A DNA stretch of 64,000 nt from assembly GCF_011764545.1 (NCBI RefSeq), contig NZ_AP022870.1, positions 5,688,001 to 5,752,000 on the forward strand, in the 5' to 3' direction. The DNA comes from Phytohabitans flavus. Lineage in GTDB: Bacteria > Actinomycetota > Actinomycetes > Mycobacteriales > Micromonosporaceae. Made by a program: the position numbers and the translations under genes. Under the pieces are notes generated by a model. It made no database searches and was not told the origin of the DNA. It was given only the letters and a program-made list of their open reading frames with translations. Positions 1 through 9,929 of the stretch are shown in pieces (within the stretch, counting starts at the first letter, position 1; each line of letters starts with the position of its first letter).

Positions 1-693
1 GGTGACGACGGTGCCGCGGCCGGAGATGGTGAGCACGTTCTCGATGGGCATCAGGAACGGCTCGTCCAGCACCCGGGGCGGTACCGGCACGTACCGGTCG
101 ACCGCGTCGAGCAGGTCCACGATGGACTGTGTCCAGCGCGGGTCACCCTCCAGCGCGCGAAGGGCGGAGACCCGCACCACGGGTACCTCGTCGCCGGGGA
201 ACCCGTACTCGGACAGCAGCTCACGCACTTCCAGCTCGACCAGGTCGAGCAGCTCCTCGTCCTCGACAGCGTCGGCCTTGTTCATCGCCACCACCAGGTA
301 CGGCACGCCGACCCGCCGGGCGAGCAGCACGTGCTCGCGGGTCTGCGGCATCGCGCCGTCCTGTGCCGAGACGACGAGGATCGCGGCGTCGACCTGCGCC
401 GCCCCCGTGATCATGTTCTTCACGTAGTCGGCGTGGCCGGGCATGTCCACATGCGCGTAGTGCCGCGTGGCCGTCTCGTACTCGACGTGCGCGATGTTGA
501 TGGTGATGCCGCGTGCGACCTCCTCCGGCGCCCGGTCGATGCCGTCGAACGACACGAACTGGTTGACGGACGGGTCCCGCTGGGCGAGGACCTTGGTGAT
601 GGCGGCCGTCAGCGTGGTCTTGCCGTGGTCGACGTGCCCCATCGTGCCGATGTTGAGGTGCGGTTTGGTCCGCACGAACTGGCTCTTGGCCAT
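1..693 (-). CDS. tuf: Elongation factor Tu, divergent EF-Tu3-like paralogue (3' end outside window)
   Basis: GTPase that carries aminoacyl-tRNA to the ribosome. About 231 residues are visible: all of the GTPase domain and the start of domain II. Motifs are intact: GHVDHGKT at residues 19-26, the [14 protein letters not shown] effector region, [16 protein letters not shown] and SAL. The ATG at 693-691 gives the usual MAK start. The sequence departs from the main actinobacterial EF-Tu ([20 protein letters not shown] type) and resembles the Streptomyces tuf3 product ([28 protein letters not shown]). The next gene upstream is a chitinase, not fusA, so this is not the str operon copy. Assignment as EF-Tu is secure; the EF-Tu3 label is from memory of family sequences. 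Confidence 0.93.
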   Translation of the reverse strand, partial: MAKSQFVRTKPHLNIGTMGHVDHGKTTLTAAITKVLAQRDPSVNQFVSFDGIDRAPEEVARGITINIAHVEYETATRHYAHVDMPGHADYVKNMITGAAQVDAAILVVSAQDGAMPQTREHVLLARRVGVPYLVVAMNKADAVEDEELLDLVELEVRELLSEYGFPGDEVPVVRVSALRALEGDPRWTQSIVDLLDAVDRYVPVPPRVLDEPFLMPIENVLTISGRGTVVT

Positions 694-983
694 GGTGGAT
701 AGACCCCTGTTTCGGGAAGGAAGATCGGCTGGGAGAAGGCGGGGCACCCCCCACCCGGCGTCCGCGTGCGAGTCACTGTCCGTCCTGTGTGGACGGCATG
801 CCCGCGGGAACGGGTGGAGGGTCAGGTATCCAGACGGACCGGCGACGCACACGCGGCGGCCACGACCGGCAGGCCTATGCCTGCGGGCCGCACGAAGCCA
901 GCCGGGGCGAACATGACGATCACGCTAGCGGTGAACGCGCATGGCGCGCACTCTATTTCCCGCTGGTCGCGCGGCGCGTCCCG

Positions 984-1003
984 CCACCAACTCCCTGATC
1001 AAC
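984..1003 (+). repeat. Dispersed 20-mer repeat, single arm
   Basis: CCACCAACTCCCTGATCAAC is identical to the right arm of the hairpin at 6733-6794 and matches the right arm at 42037-42060 with two changes. The left arm is missing here, so this copy cannot form the hairpin. Confidence 0.85.
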
Positions 1004-1014
1004 AGCGCAAAGCG

Positions 1015-1046
1015 AGGCGGGGAGCCAGTTACCTGGCTCCCCGCCT
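1015..1046 (-). terminator. Hairpin terminator of the chitinase gene
   Basis: Perfect 14-bp stem (AGGCGGGGAGCCAG and its complement) with a TTAC loop, 24 bases past the chitinase stop codon. There is no T-tract, which is common for terminators in high-GC actinobacteria. Confidence 0.8.
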
Positions 1047-1069
1047 CTGTGTGGGACTTGCGAGGAGGT

Positions 1070-2709
<1,640 letters not shown>

Positions 2710-2730
2710 CCGACGTCTCCCTTATTGTTA

Positions 2731-2741
2731 GGAAACTTTCC
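2731..2741. promoter_or_regulatory. GGAAASTTTCC palindrome upstream of the chitinase gene
   Basis: On the coding strand the region reads TTTTGGAAAGTTTCCTAACA, an 11-base palindrome about 22 bases before the chitinase start. Similar GGAAAGTTTCC motifs precede secreted carbohydrate-active genes in related actinobacteria (recalled, not searched), so a binding site for a LacI-type or similar sugar regulator is likely. The regulator is not in the window. Confidence 0.5.
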
Positions 2742-2923
2742 AAAAGGTTGATGCGACGTTACTCACACGCGCGTGAGGTCGTCAAGATGCGAATTTCTCG
2801 ATCCGTGCAGGGGCTCAACCGCTGGCGCCTCTCGTACGTACGTAGAGATGAGCGATCGGCCCGGACGGCGCCAACCCATGCGGCGGCTCGGGCGGGCGCT
2901 CCAGTCGAGGGGAGGGACGGCCC

Positions 2924-4933
2924 ATGACGGCCCAGCCAGGCGAACGGATGCTGTCGTGGCTGGACGAGGACGACCCCAACCGGGGTACCGAGCCCTACGT
3001 TCCGGTGGAGTCCGTGATCGAGCTGACGCTCTCCGACGGCGAGCCACCACCGAAGAAGTCGCGGCGTGAGAAGGCGCCGAAGCCCCAGAAGCCGCCCCGC
3101 GAGAAGTGGTGGCGGCGTGAGAAGGCGCCCAAGGCGACCGAGGAGAAGCCCCCGCGTGAAGACCCACCCCGCGACGTGACCCCGCGCGCTGAGGACTGGC
3201 CGCCGCGGGCCAGCGAAGACTGGCTCACCAAGCTCCGCGGCCAGGCGACCCGCCAGGAGTGGGCGGAGTCCCGCGACACCAAGCCCCGCGACGCCGGCCC
3301 GGACCGGGAGTGGACGGCGGTACCGGACGAGGCGCCCCGCAACACCGGCCCGCACCCGGCCTGGGCCGGTGCCCCGGAGGAGCCGCGTGACGACGAGAGG
3401 TGGACCGCCGCCCCGCCGCTCCGGACGCCACCCCCGACCGCACAGGCGGGCCGGGCGACGCGAGAGGAGGCGGCCCGCGAGGACTGGTTCGTGCCGCCCT
3501 CGGACGGCCCGCAAAGCGGCGCGCCCTCTGGCGGCCCGCAAAGCGGCGACGCGGACCGGGCGGAGTGGAGCGAGCCGGCCCCGCGCGGCGAGTGGACCTC
3601 GGCTCTGGAGGCAGACTGGGATCCACCACGCGAGGCGGCTGCCAGGGCGGACTGGGATGCCGCACCGCCATCGGACCAGCCGCGCTGGAACGCCACAGGC
3701 CCGGAACAGCCCGATCCACGAGACGGCTGGGATCGCACCCCTGAGCAAGCGGATCGCCGCGACGGCTGGGAGCGCGGACCGGAGCAAAACGACCGCCGCG
3801 ACCTCGGCCGCGAGCAAGCGATCGACTGGGAACGCGGACCGGTGCAGGACGAGCGCCGGGAGGGCTGGGACCGGAGCCCCGAGCAGGACGACCGGCGCAA
3901 CGGCTGGAACGGCGGGACGGAGCAGGACGAGCGCCGCTTCGGCCGGGGCGGCGGCGCCGAGCGGAAGGCGCGCCCCGACTGGGTGGCAAGCCCTGTCCCC
4001 GCTGGGCCGGCGGCGGCGCCGAACGGCGGCTGGACGGACGCCGAGCCGGGTGAAAACCCGGTCCCCGAGGCGTGGCCCGCTCCCCTGGACATCACGCCCG
4101 ACGACGACCTCGACGAGCCGCCGGCGAAGCGGCGGCGCGGGCCCCGGCCGAGCGGCCCGCCGACGGGGGGACGGCCAAGCGGGCGTGACGGCGGGCGCGG
4201 GCCGAAGCGCCGGCGCAAGAAGCTGATGGTGCTCGCGATCGCCCTGACCGCGGTGGTCGTCGTATCGGCGCTGGTCGCCGCCGGCAGCGTCTACGGGCTC
4301 ATCTTCGACCGCGGCACCCCGGGATCGCACACGATCGCGGCGCCGGTCGGCGGCCGTACCAAGGCCCAGCTCGAACTCGCCAGCGGCGCGGCGAACGTCA
4401 CGGTGAGCGGCGCGGACCTCGGTGACGACCTCTTCCAGGTGACGACCCCGGACACCGACGACGCGATCCCCCGGGCGACGATCCGCGGCGAACGTACGAC
4501 GGTGACGCTTGTGTCGAACCGTGGCGAGGCGGCCAGCGCGGTCGAGATACGGCTCAACTCCCGGGTGACCTGGGGGCTTGTGTTCACCGCCGGCGCTACC
4601 ACGCAGACAGTGGACTTCGGCGCGGGGCAGCTGTCCGGGCTGGAGATGGCGGGCGGGGCGACGCGGCTGGAGCTGACCCTGCCCAAGCCGGCCGGTACCG
4701 TGCCGATCAAGCTCCGCGGCGGACTCGACGAGCTGCTGATGCACGCGCCGGAGGGCGTACCCGCGCGGGTGAAGCTCACCAAGGGTGCCACCAACGTCAC
4801 GCTCGATCGCCTCAACCGGTCCAAGGTCGCGCCGGACACGACGTTCACGCCGAGGGGTTGGGGGCAGGCGAAGGCGCGGTACGACGTGGACGCGGCGGAG
4901 GGCATCGGGACGGTGAAGCTGGACCGCCGCTGA
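2924..4933 (+). CDS. Repeat-rich single-pass membrane protein with extracellular beta domain
   Basis: No firm family. 669 residues. Residues 1-425 are charged, low complexity and rich in Pro, Arg, Glu and Trp. They hold a tandem motif near residues 265-342 of the form DRRDGWERGPEQ (about seven loose copies) and many EEW/DWxxP segments. A basic stretch (PKRRRKK) and one transmembrane helix at about 433-458 follow, then about 210 residues that look like a repetitive beta domain of the DUF4097 kind (ASGAANVTVSGADLGDDLF, GGATRLELTLPK). Orientation is probably N-in, C-out, with a disordered cytoplasmic arm. ATG at 2924 follows GGGGAGGGA. It is divergent from the chitinase gene. Function unknown; a scaffold or envelope-stress role is only a guess. 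Confidence 0.75.
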   Translation: MTAQPGERMLSWLDEDDPNRGTEPYVPVESVIELTLSDGEPPPKKSRREKAPKPQKPPREKWWRREKAPKATEEKPPREDPPRDVTPRAEDWPPRASEDWLTKLRGQATRQEWAESRDTKPRDAGPDREWTAVPDEAPRNTGPHPAWAGAPEEPRDDERWTAAPPLRTPPPTAQAGRATREEAAREDWFVPPSDGPQSGAPSGGPQSGDADRAEWSEPAPRGEWTSALEADWDPPREAAARADWDAAPPSDQPRWNATGPEQPDPRDGWDRTPEQADRRDGWERGPEQNDRRDLGREQAIDWERGPVQDERREGWDRSPEQDDRRNGWNGGTEQDERRFGRGGGAERKARPDWVASPVPAGPAAAPNGGWTDAEPGENPVPEAWPAPLDITPDDDLDEPPAKRRRGPRPSGPPTGGRPSGRDGGRGPKRRRKKLMVLAIALTAVVVVSALVAAGSVYGLIFDRGTPGSHTIAAPVGGRTKAQLELASGAANVTVSGADLGDDLFQVTTPDTDDAIPRATIRGERTTVTLVSNRGEAASAVEIRLNSRVTWGLVFTAGATTQTVDFGAGQLSGLEMAGGATRLELTLPKPAGTVPIKLRGGLDELLMHAPEGVPARVKLTKGATNVTLDRLNRSKVAPDTTFTPRGWGQAKARYDVDAAEGIGTVKLDRR

Positions 4934-5099
4934 CCTGTTGTCGCATTCCGCCCCGGGTGACTGGTTTCGCGCTCCCGGTTGACAAATTGCTGACAGAAGC
5001 CGCTCTTGCCATCTGTTAGACGGTCGCGAATCGTTTCCCACGAGTCGCGCCGACGAGGGGGCTACGCCGGCGCTGAAGTCACCAATTTGGGGAGGGACA

Positions 5100-5987
5100 G
5101 TGACTTCTGTACTCCGTTCGCTCCAGCGCACAGCGGCTCTCACCGGTGCCCTGCTGCTCGGCACCGGGGCCTGCCTCGTCGCCGCCGCACCGGCGGGCGC
5201 GGCGAGCGTGGGCTACGTCCGGCTGGCGCATCTATCACCGGACACGCCCGAGGTGGACGTGTACCTCGACGACCTGTCCGGGCCGGCCGACACGCAGGTG
5301 TTCAAGGCGGTCGGATACGGCGTGATGTCGGCATACCTGCCGCTGCCGGCGGGGCGTTACGCGGTGTCGATGCGCCAGAAGGGGGCCGCCGCCTCGACGC
5401 CGCCGGTGCTCACCACCGACGTGACCGTGACGACCGGTGAGGCGTACACGGTGGCGGGCGTGGGCCGCTACGCCGACCTTGGCCTGCGGATCCTCGAAGA
5501 CGACATCTCCGCGCCAGCCGAGGGCAAGTCGAAGGTACGGGTCGTGCAGGCGTCGGTACGCGCGCCGGTGCTCGATATCGGCAGCGCCTCGGGGACCACG
5601 ATCGCCAATGGCGTGCAGTTCGCGACCACCACTGACTACCGCGAGGTGGCACCGGGCGACTGGCAGGTACGCCTCCAGCCCACCGGCGGGGACCCCACGG
5701 TCGCCAAGTGCACGATGGCCGAGGGCGGCGTCTACTCGCTGATCGTGCTCGACGCCAAGTCCGGCGGCCTCACCACCGAGCTGCGCGAGGACGCCAAGGG
5801 CGGTGCCGTGGTCCCGGCCGGGGGTGTCGACACCGGCGCCGGCGGCTCGGCTGGCGGCCCAGTGCCGTACCCGATGATGGTCACGGGCCTGGTGGGCGTG
5901 CTGGTGGCCGCTTCCGCGGCGGCCGGCCTGGTCGTCCTGCGGCGGCGCACCGTCCTCGCCCGCGAAGGGTCCGGACCCAAGCTCTAG
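5100..5987 (+). CDS. DUF4397 domain secreted/membrane-anchored protein
   Basis: 295 residues. GTG start with GGAGGGA five bases before it. Signal peptide at residues 1-35 (ends AAAPAGAAS), a DUF4397 beta domain starting VGYVRLAHLSPDTPEVDVY, and a C-terminal transmembrane helix followed by a short basic tail (VLRRR). There is no LPXTG-like motif before the helix. It overlaps the next gene, a class F sortase, by one base, so the two are probably co-translated. The role of DUF4397 is unknown; surface display or adhesion is inferred from the context. Confidence 0.85.
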   Translation: MTSVLRSLQRTAALTGALLLGTGACLVAAAPAGAASVGYVRLAHLSPDTPEVDVYLDDLSGPADTQVFKAVGYGVMSAYLPLPAGRYAVSMRQKGAAASTPPVLTTDVTVTTGEAYTVAGVGRYADLGLRILEDDISAPAEGKSKVRVVQASVRAPVLDIGSASGTTIANGVQFATTTDYREVAPGDWQVRLQPTGGDPTVAKCTMAEGGVYSLIVLDAKSGGLTTELREDAKGGAVVPAGGVDTGAGGSAGGPVPYPMMVTGLVGVLVAASAAAGLVVLRRRTVLAREGSGPKL

Positions 5988-6730
5988 TGCGCGCGTTCAT
6001 CAGGAGGTGTCCGGCGGGTCTTGTGGGTGCGAGGCGAGGTCCAGGCGGCGTCCGGCGCCACCGGTCGTCGTCTGGGCCCGCCGCAGCGCCGCAAGGACCC
6101 GCCGGATACCTCCTGGTCACCGCGGGCGCGATCGGGCTCGCGGCGGCGATCGTCGGCGCGGCTACCATCCCGCGCGGGATGGCGGCCGCGCCCGCGTGGG
6201 AGGAGCCGGTGCCGTCGCCCGCGCCGGTCGCGATCACCACCGCTCCCGAACACCAGCTCCAGGGGCCGCCCACCCGGGTCCGCGTGCCCCGCATCGGCGT
6301 CGACTCGGCGCTGGTCAAGCTGGGGCTGGACAAGGCCGGCAAGCTCGAGGCGCCGACGGTGTACGACAAGGCCGGCTGGTTTGGCGGCGGGCCGTCGCCC
6401 GGTGACGTGGGACCGGCCGTGCTCGCTGGCCACGTCGACTCCAAGGCCGGCCCGGCGGTCTTCTACCGGCTGCACGAACTGAAGGTCGGCGACAAGATCG
6501 AGGTGCGGCGGGGCAAGGACACCGTCACCTTCACGGTGACGGGCGTGACCAGGCATCCGAAGGACAAGTTCCCCACCGCCGCCGTGTACGGCCCGACGCC
6601 CGGCCCCGAGCTGCGGCTGGTCACCTGCGGCGGCGTCTTCGACCGGGTACGCAACTCGTACCGCGACAACATCGTGGTCTTCGCAATAACCCAACCGCGC
6701 GAGCTAATCCCGCGGTCAGCGGCGGACTAG
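5987..6730 (+). CDS. Class F sortase
   Basis: Membrane-anchored cysteine transpeptidase of the sortase superfamily, about 247 residues. One N-terminal helix (YLLVTAGAIGLAAAIVGAA), a Pro-rich spacer, then the sortase barrel. The catalytic His is in LAGHVDSKAG, the Cys in LRLVTCGG and the Arg in VRNSYRDN, all in the expected order. Start is uncertain. GTG at 5987 overlaps the stop of the DUF4397 gene and is used here. GTG at 6023, with AGGAGGTG 14 bases upstream, is the main alternative and would shorten the protein by 12 residues. The adjacent DUF4397 protein is the obvious candidate partner, although no sorting motif is visible in it. Confidence 0.9.
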   Translation: MRAFIRRCPAGLVGARRGPGGVRRHRSSSGPAAAPQGPAGYLLVTAGAIGLAAAIVGAATIPRGMAAAPAWEEPVPSPAPVAITTAPEHQLQGPPTRVRVPRIGVDSALVKLGLDKAGKLEAPTVYDKAGWFGGGPSPGDVGPAVLAGHVDSKAGPAVFYRLHELKVGDKIEVRRGKDTVTFTVTGVTRHPKDKFPTAAVYGPTPGPELRLVTCGGVFDRVRNSYRDNIVVFAITQPRELIPRSAAD

Positions 6731-6732
6731 CG

Positions 6733-6794
6733 GTTGATCAGGGAGTTGGTGGGGCGACGCGCCGAGCGACACGCCCACCAACTCCCTGATCAAC
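6733..6794. repeat. Dispersed hairpin repeat (full copy), probable bidirectional terminator
   Basis: Two perfect 21-base arms (left 6733-6753, starting GTTGATCAGGGAGTTGG; right 6774-6794) around a 20-base loop. It lies 2 bases past the sortase stop and 18 bases before the stop of the convergent gene at 6813. The right arm contains the same 20-mer as 984-1003. Position between convergent stops suggests terminator use; recurrence suggests a mobile or amplified palindrome. Confidence 0.8.
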
Positions 6795-6812
6795 ACGTCG
6801 GGCGGGCGGGGG

Positions 6813-7169
6813 CTAGGCGTTTAGCTTGCGGCGGCCGGCGAAGCCGCACTCCAGGCGGTGGTACCAGCCGATGTCGCGGTCACCCTCCAGCCAGCACCAC
6901 AGCACCGGCCGGCCCTCCCGCTCGCCGGCGAAGTCGAGCAGCACCGGCGCATACCCCTTGACCTGGATGTCGTGCTCGCCGAGCTCGTCGAGGATGCCGT
7001 AGATGCGGGCCTCGAGCGCCTTGACCTCGGGCAGGCCGCCGCGCGGGCTGCTGCCGCCGTCGGCCAGGTCGGCCTGCAACTCGGCGAGGTCGGCACGGAG
7101 CACGATCAGCTCGTCGATGCGGGGGCGCAGCGTGGCGAGCAGGTGGCGGGCCTGGGCCAGAGTGAACAC
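6813..7169 (-). CDS. DUF2203 family protein
   Basis: 118 residues. Begins FTLAQARHLLATLRPRIDEL and ends with the family's characteristic PVLLDFAGEREGRPVLWCWLEGD...IGWYHRLECGFAGR. An N-terminal helical hairpin precedes the conserved acidic and aromatic C-terminal part. DUF2203 has no established function. GTG start at 7169 has no Shine-Dalgarno but has CATACT seven bases upstream, which fits a leaderless start. Convergent with the sortase gene. Confidence 0.85.
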   Translation of the reverse strand: MFTLAQARHLLATLRPRIDELIVLRADLAELQADLADGGSSPRGGLPEVKALEARIYGILDELGEHDIQVKGYAPVLLDFAGEREGRPVLWCWLEGDRDIGWYHRLECGFAGRRKLNA

Positions 7170-7176
7170 GTCCGAC

Positions 7177-7182
7177 AGTATG
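7177..7182 (-). promoter_or_regulatory. Probable -10 box for leaderless start at 7169
   Basis: CATACT, then seven bases, then the GTG of the DUF2203 gene. No ribosome-binding site is present. Part of the recurrent TANNNT-N6/7-RTG pattern in this window. Confidence 0.45.
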
Positions 7183-7218
7183 GGGCATTCATTTTTGACT
7201 CAGGGACCTGCCCGATTT

Positions 7219-7231
7219 GTCATGATATGAC
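7219..7231. promoter_or_regulatory. GTCAT-N3-ATGAC inverted repeat, possible operator
   Basis: Perfect 5-bp arms with a GAT centre in an AT-richer patch about 50 bases upstream of the DUF2203 start. No regulator can be assigned. Confidence 0.3.
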
Positions 7232-7505
7232 GGAGTGTACGACGGCGGGCGGTCACCGCCCTCACGCCCGGCGAGCACATCTGCCCACCGAACCGATGAC
7301 CGGCCCGCCGTCGGGTGGGGCGCGCGCTCCGGGTCCGGATGCATGTCCTGCCGACGGTCGGCGGGCCGGAAGGACTTGGACCTCTGGCCGCCGCCGGCCG
7401 CGTGCGCGACCGACAGCGGGTCCTGAGCGGGGCGCTGCCCCAGGCCTCTATTGAGTTGTGCACTTCACGTCACTGGCGCCCGCCGCTGCGGGGGAGACGG
7501 GCGCC

Positions 7506-7525
7506 CACGCTCCGGGTGGAGCGTG
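7506..7525 (-). terminator. Hairpin terminator of the small secreted protein gene
   Basis: CACGCTCC and GGAGCGTG arms with a GGGT loop, ending one base before the stop codon at 7527-7529 of the minus-strand gene. Confidence 0.6.
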
Positions 7526-7526
7526 C

Positions 7527-7730
7527 CTAACGGGGTGCGTGCGCCGGCGCGGGGGAAGGCGCGATCCGGCGCACGTACAGCAGAGATGCCGCAGTCAGTC
7601 CGAGCCCACTCAAGAACGCGACGGCGTGCAGGGCCGGGTCGCGCACCTTGTCGTGGGCGAAGGCGGACGCCGGCGAGGAGACCCAGAGCGCCGCCGCCAC
7701 ACCACCGAGGATCACCGCGAGACGTCGCAT
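7527..7730 (-). CDS. Small membrane or secreted protein, unknown function
   Basis: 67 residues starting MRRLAVILGGVAAALWVSS. An N-terminal signal-like helix ends near PASAFA; a second hydrophobic segment (ALHAVAFLSGLGLTAASLLYV) and a Pro/Ala tail follow. The ATG at 7730 has GGGAGGT nine bases upstream, which favours it over the upstream in-frame start at 7778. No family recognised. It could be a two-helix membrane peptide or a lightly processed exported protein. Confidence 0.6.
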   Translation of the reverse strand: MRRLAVILGGVAAALWVSSPASAFAHDKVRDPALHAVAFLSGLGLTAASLLYVRRIAPSPAPAHAPR

Positions 7731-7822
7731 GGCCGTACCTCCCTGAGTACTAGCACCACTACTCCCTGTCATGAACATTAGGAGCGTGATGTTCGACCCG
7801 GAAGGGATGAACGCGTGAGTGA

Positions 7823-7857
7823 ATCAGGAGCACCCGAGAGTGGCGCGCGCTCCTGAT
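7823..7857 (-). terminator. Hairpin terminator of proC
   Basis: ATCAGGAGC and GCTCCTGAT arms (9 bp) around a 17-base loop, eight bases past the proC stop codon. Confidence 0.6.
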
Positions 7858-7864
7858 CTTCGTC

Positions 7865-8683
7865 CTAGCCGCTCTGCTGGGCGAGCTCGCGGGCTCGGTC
7901 GCGGGCGGCCTCCAGCGCCGCCAGCAGTGCCGCCCGCACGCCGTGGTTTTCCAGCTCGCGGATCGCGGAGATCGTCGTCCCCGCCGGCGAGGTCACTGCT
8001 TCACGTAGCTTGACGGGGTGCTCGCCGGAGTCGCGGAGCATGATCGCCGAACCGATCGCGGTCTGGACGATCAGCTCGTGCGCGACCTGGCGGGGCAATC
8101 CCAGCAGAATTCCCGCGTCGATCATGGCCTCGACGAGGAGGTAGAAGTACGCCGGGCCGGAACCGGAGAGCGCCGTGACCGCGTCCTGCTGCGACTCGGG
8201 GACGCGGAGCGTGGAGCCCAGCGGCTTGAACATCTCCTCCGCGAGCGCCAGGTGGGCCGCCGTCGCGTGCGGACCGGCCGAGATCGCGGTCATCGCCTCG
8301 TCGACAAGGGCGGGCGTGTTGGTCATGACCCGCACGACCGGGGTGCCCTCGGGGAGCCGCCGGCCGAAGAAGCTGGTCGGCAGGCCGGCACAGAGTGTTA
8401 TCACCAGCTTGTCGGCCGGGACCTTCGCGCCGATGTCGTCCAGCAGTGCGCCAGCGTCCTGCGGCTTCACCGCGACCGCCAGCACCTCGGCCTCGGCGAC
8501 GGCGGTGAGGTTGTCGACCATACGCACGCCGTACCGCTGGGCGAGCTCCTCGGCCCGGGCGGGGCGGCGGGTGGTCGCCATCAGCTTGGCGGCCGGCCAG
8601 CCGGCGCGCAGGAGGCCGGAGAGCATCAGCTCACCGATCTTGCCCGCGCCGATCACGGCGACTGTATGCACTCCGGGTGCCAT
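7865..8683 (-). CDS. proC: Pyrroline-5-carboxylate reductase
   Basis: Last step of proline synthesis: NAD(P)H reduction of 1-pyrroline-5-carboxylate, cytosolic. 272 residues, normal length. N-terminal Rossmann motif VAVIGAGKIGELML, the AVKPQDAG segment, and the C-terminal family signature with ALSGSGPAYFYLLVEAM and TSPAGTTISAI are all present. The ATG at 8683 is chosen over the one at 8692 because GGAGGAGG lies nine bases upstream of it and directly abuts the other. Followed by its own terminator; upstream pfkA is separated by a hairpin, so the two need not share a transcript. Confidence 0.95.
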   Translation of the reverse strand: MAPGVHTVAVIGAGKIGELMLSGLLRAGWPAAKLMATTRRPARAEELAQRYGVRMVDNLTAVAEAEVLAVAVKPQDAGALLDDIGAKVPADKLVITLCAGLPTSFFGRRLPEGTPVVRVMTNTPALVDEAMTAISAGPHATAAHLALAEEMFKPLGSTLRVPESQQDAVTALSGSGPAYFYLLVEAMIDAGILLGLPRQVAHELIVQTAIGSAIMLRDSGEHPVKLREAVTSPAGTTISAIRELENHGVRAALLAALEAARDRARELAQQSG

Positions 8684-8710
8684 GAGTCCCATCCTCCTCC
8701 ACGCCCACAC

Positions 8711-8746
8711 AACGGCGCGCCGCCATCGAGGCCGGCGCGCCGCGTT
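8711..8746 (-). terminator. Hairpin terminator of pfkA
   Basis: AACGGCGCGCCG and CGGCGCGCCGCGTT arms lie just past the pfkA stop and before proC. The stem is GC-rich with a small internal offset. Confidence 0.6.
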
Positions 8747-8757
8747 GCGCTGGGGTA

Positions 8758-9785
8758 TCAGCTGCCGAAGAAGACCTCGGCCTCGGTGTACCGCTCGAGC
8801 GGAACCGTCTTGAGCTCGCCGGTGCCGTCCTTGAGCGGCACCCGGACGATGTCGGTACCGCGCAGGGCCATCATCTTGCCGAAGTCGCCCTCGTGCACCG
8901 CGTCGATCGCCTGAAGGCCGAAACGGGTGGAAAGCACCCGGTCGAACGCGCTGGGCGTGCCGCCGCGCTGGATGTGGCCGAGCACGACCGTGCGGGCCTC
9001 CTTGCCGGTCTTGGCCTCCAACTGCTCGGCCAGCCACTGGCCGATGCCACCAAGGCGCACGTGACCGAACGAGTCCAGCTCCTGGTTGTGCAGCACCATC
9101 TGGCCGTCGAGCGGCTGGGCGCCCTCGGCGACGACCACGATCGGGGCGTACTGGTGCTGGAAGCGCTTCTCGACGTAGGTGGCGACCTGGTCGACGTCGA
9201 ACTGCCGCTCGGGCAGCAGGATCACGTTGGCACCGCCGGCGAGACCGGCGTGCAGGGCGATCCAGCCGGCGTGGCGGCCCATGACCTCGACGACAAGCGT
9301 GCGGTGGTGACTCTCCGCAGTGGTGTGCAGGCGGTCGATCGCCTCCATCGCGATGTTGACCGCGGTGTCGAAGCCGAACGTATAGTCGGTCGCGTTGAGG
9401 TCGTTGTCGATGGTCTTCGGCACGCCGACGACCTTGACGCCCAGCTCGTCGAGCCGGGTGGCGACGCCGAGCGTGTCCTCGCCGCCGATGGCGACGAGCG
9501 CGTCGACGCCGAGGCTGGCCAGGTTTTCCTTGATCTTCTCCACGCCGCCGTCGATCTTGAACGGGTTGGTGCGGGAGGAGCCCAGAATGGTGCCGCCACG
9601 TGGGAGAATGCCGCGCACCTCCGCGATACCGAGCGGCTTGGTCAGGCCTCCAGGGGACCCCGCCAACCGTCCCGGAAGCCCACGAACTCATGGCCGTAGG
9701 TGGCCACGCCCTTACGAACCACTGCCCGGATCACCGCGTTCAGACCTGGGCAGTCACCGCCGCCGGTGAGCACGCCGATACGCAT
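8758..9785 (-). CDS. pfkA: 6-phosphofructokinase (one frame break)
   Basis: Phosphorylates fructose 6-phosphate in glycolysis. Reads [20 protein letters not shown] from ATG 9785, then [11 protein letters not shown], where the frame breaks at about 9646-9653. It resumes as [19 protein letters not shown] through to the stop. One added G gives 342 residues, normal for the group III actinobacterial enzyme. [33 protein letters not shown] and [13 protein letters not shown] are intact. The Lys in PKTIDND is typical of PPi-dependent enzymes, but close Streptomyces homologues with this pattern use ATP, so the donor is left open. A non-functional sole pfkA is unlikely, so the break looks like a sequence error. 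Confidence 0.93.
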
Positions 9786-9929
9786 GATCTCTCAGTCCTC
9801 CTGGATTGTGCGATGCCTGCCTGGCGTAGCGCCAAGCGCAGAGAAAGCCCGTCGGCGTCGTTGCCGGGCCCGGGGCGAAGCCGTCAATGCTGACTGTAGT
9901 CGCCCATTCTGAACTCAGGGTGGCCGGGT

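Larger units (their letters stand above)
694..1069. other. Intergenic region between tuf and chitinase genes
   Basis: No credible gene is seen in these 376 bases. They hold the leader of the tuf3-like gene (AGGGG about 10 bases before its ATG), one copy of the 20-base dispersed repeat at 984-1003, and the chitinase terminator at 1015-1046. Open frames here have no family resemblance and lack start signals. Confidence 0.6.
7170..7526. other. Intergenic region upstream of the DUF2203 gene
   Basis: 357 bases with no convincing gene. Several short open frames show only Arg/Pro-rich composition expected from antisense GC-rich DNA. Visible elements are a -10-like box at 7177-7182, a GTCAT-GAT-ATGAC inverted repeat at 7219-7231 that could be an operator, and a terminator hairpin at 7506-7525. 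Confidence 0.55.

Noticed and set aside
7200-7530. Small open frames upstream of the DUF2203 gene
   Set aside because: Low-complexity Arg/Pro composition on both strands, no start context.
8758-9785. Calling the phosphofructokinase PPi-dependent from its PKTIDND Lys
   Set aside because: Close actinobacterial homologues with the same motif use ATP, so the residue alone is not decisive.
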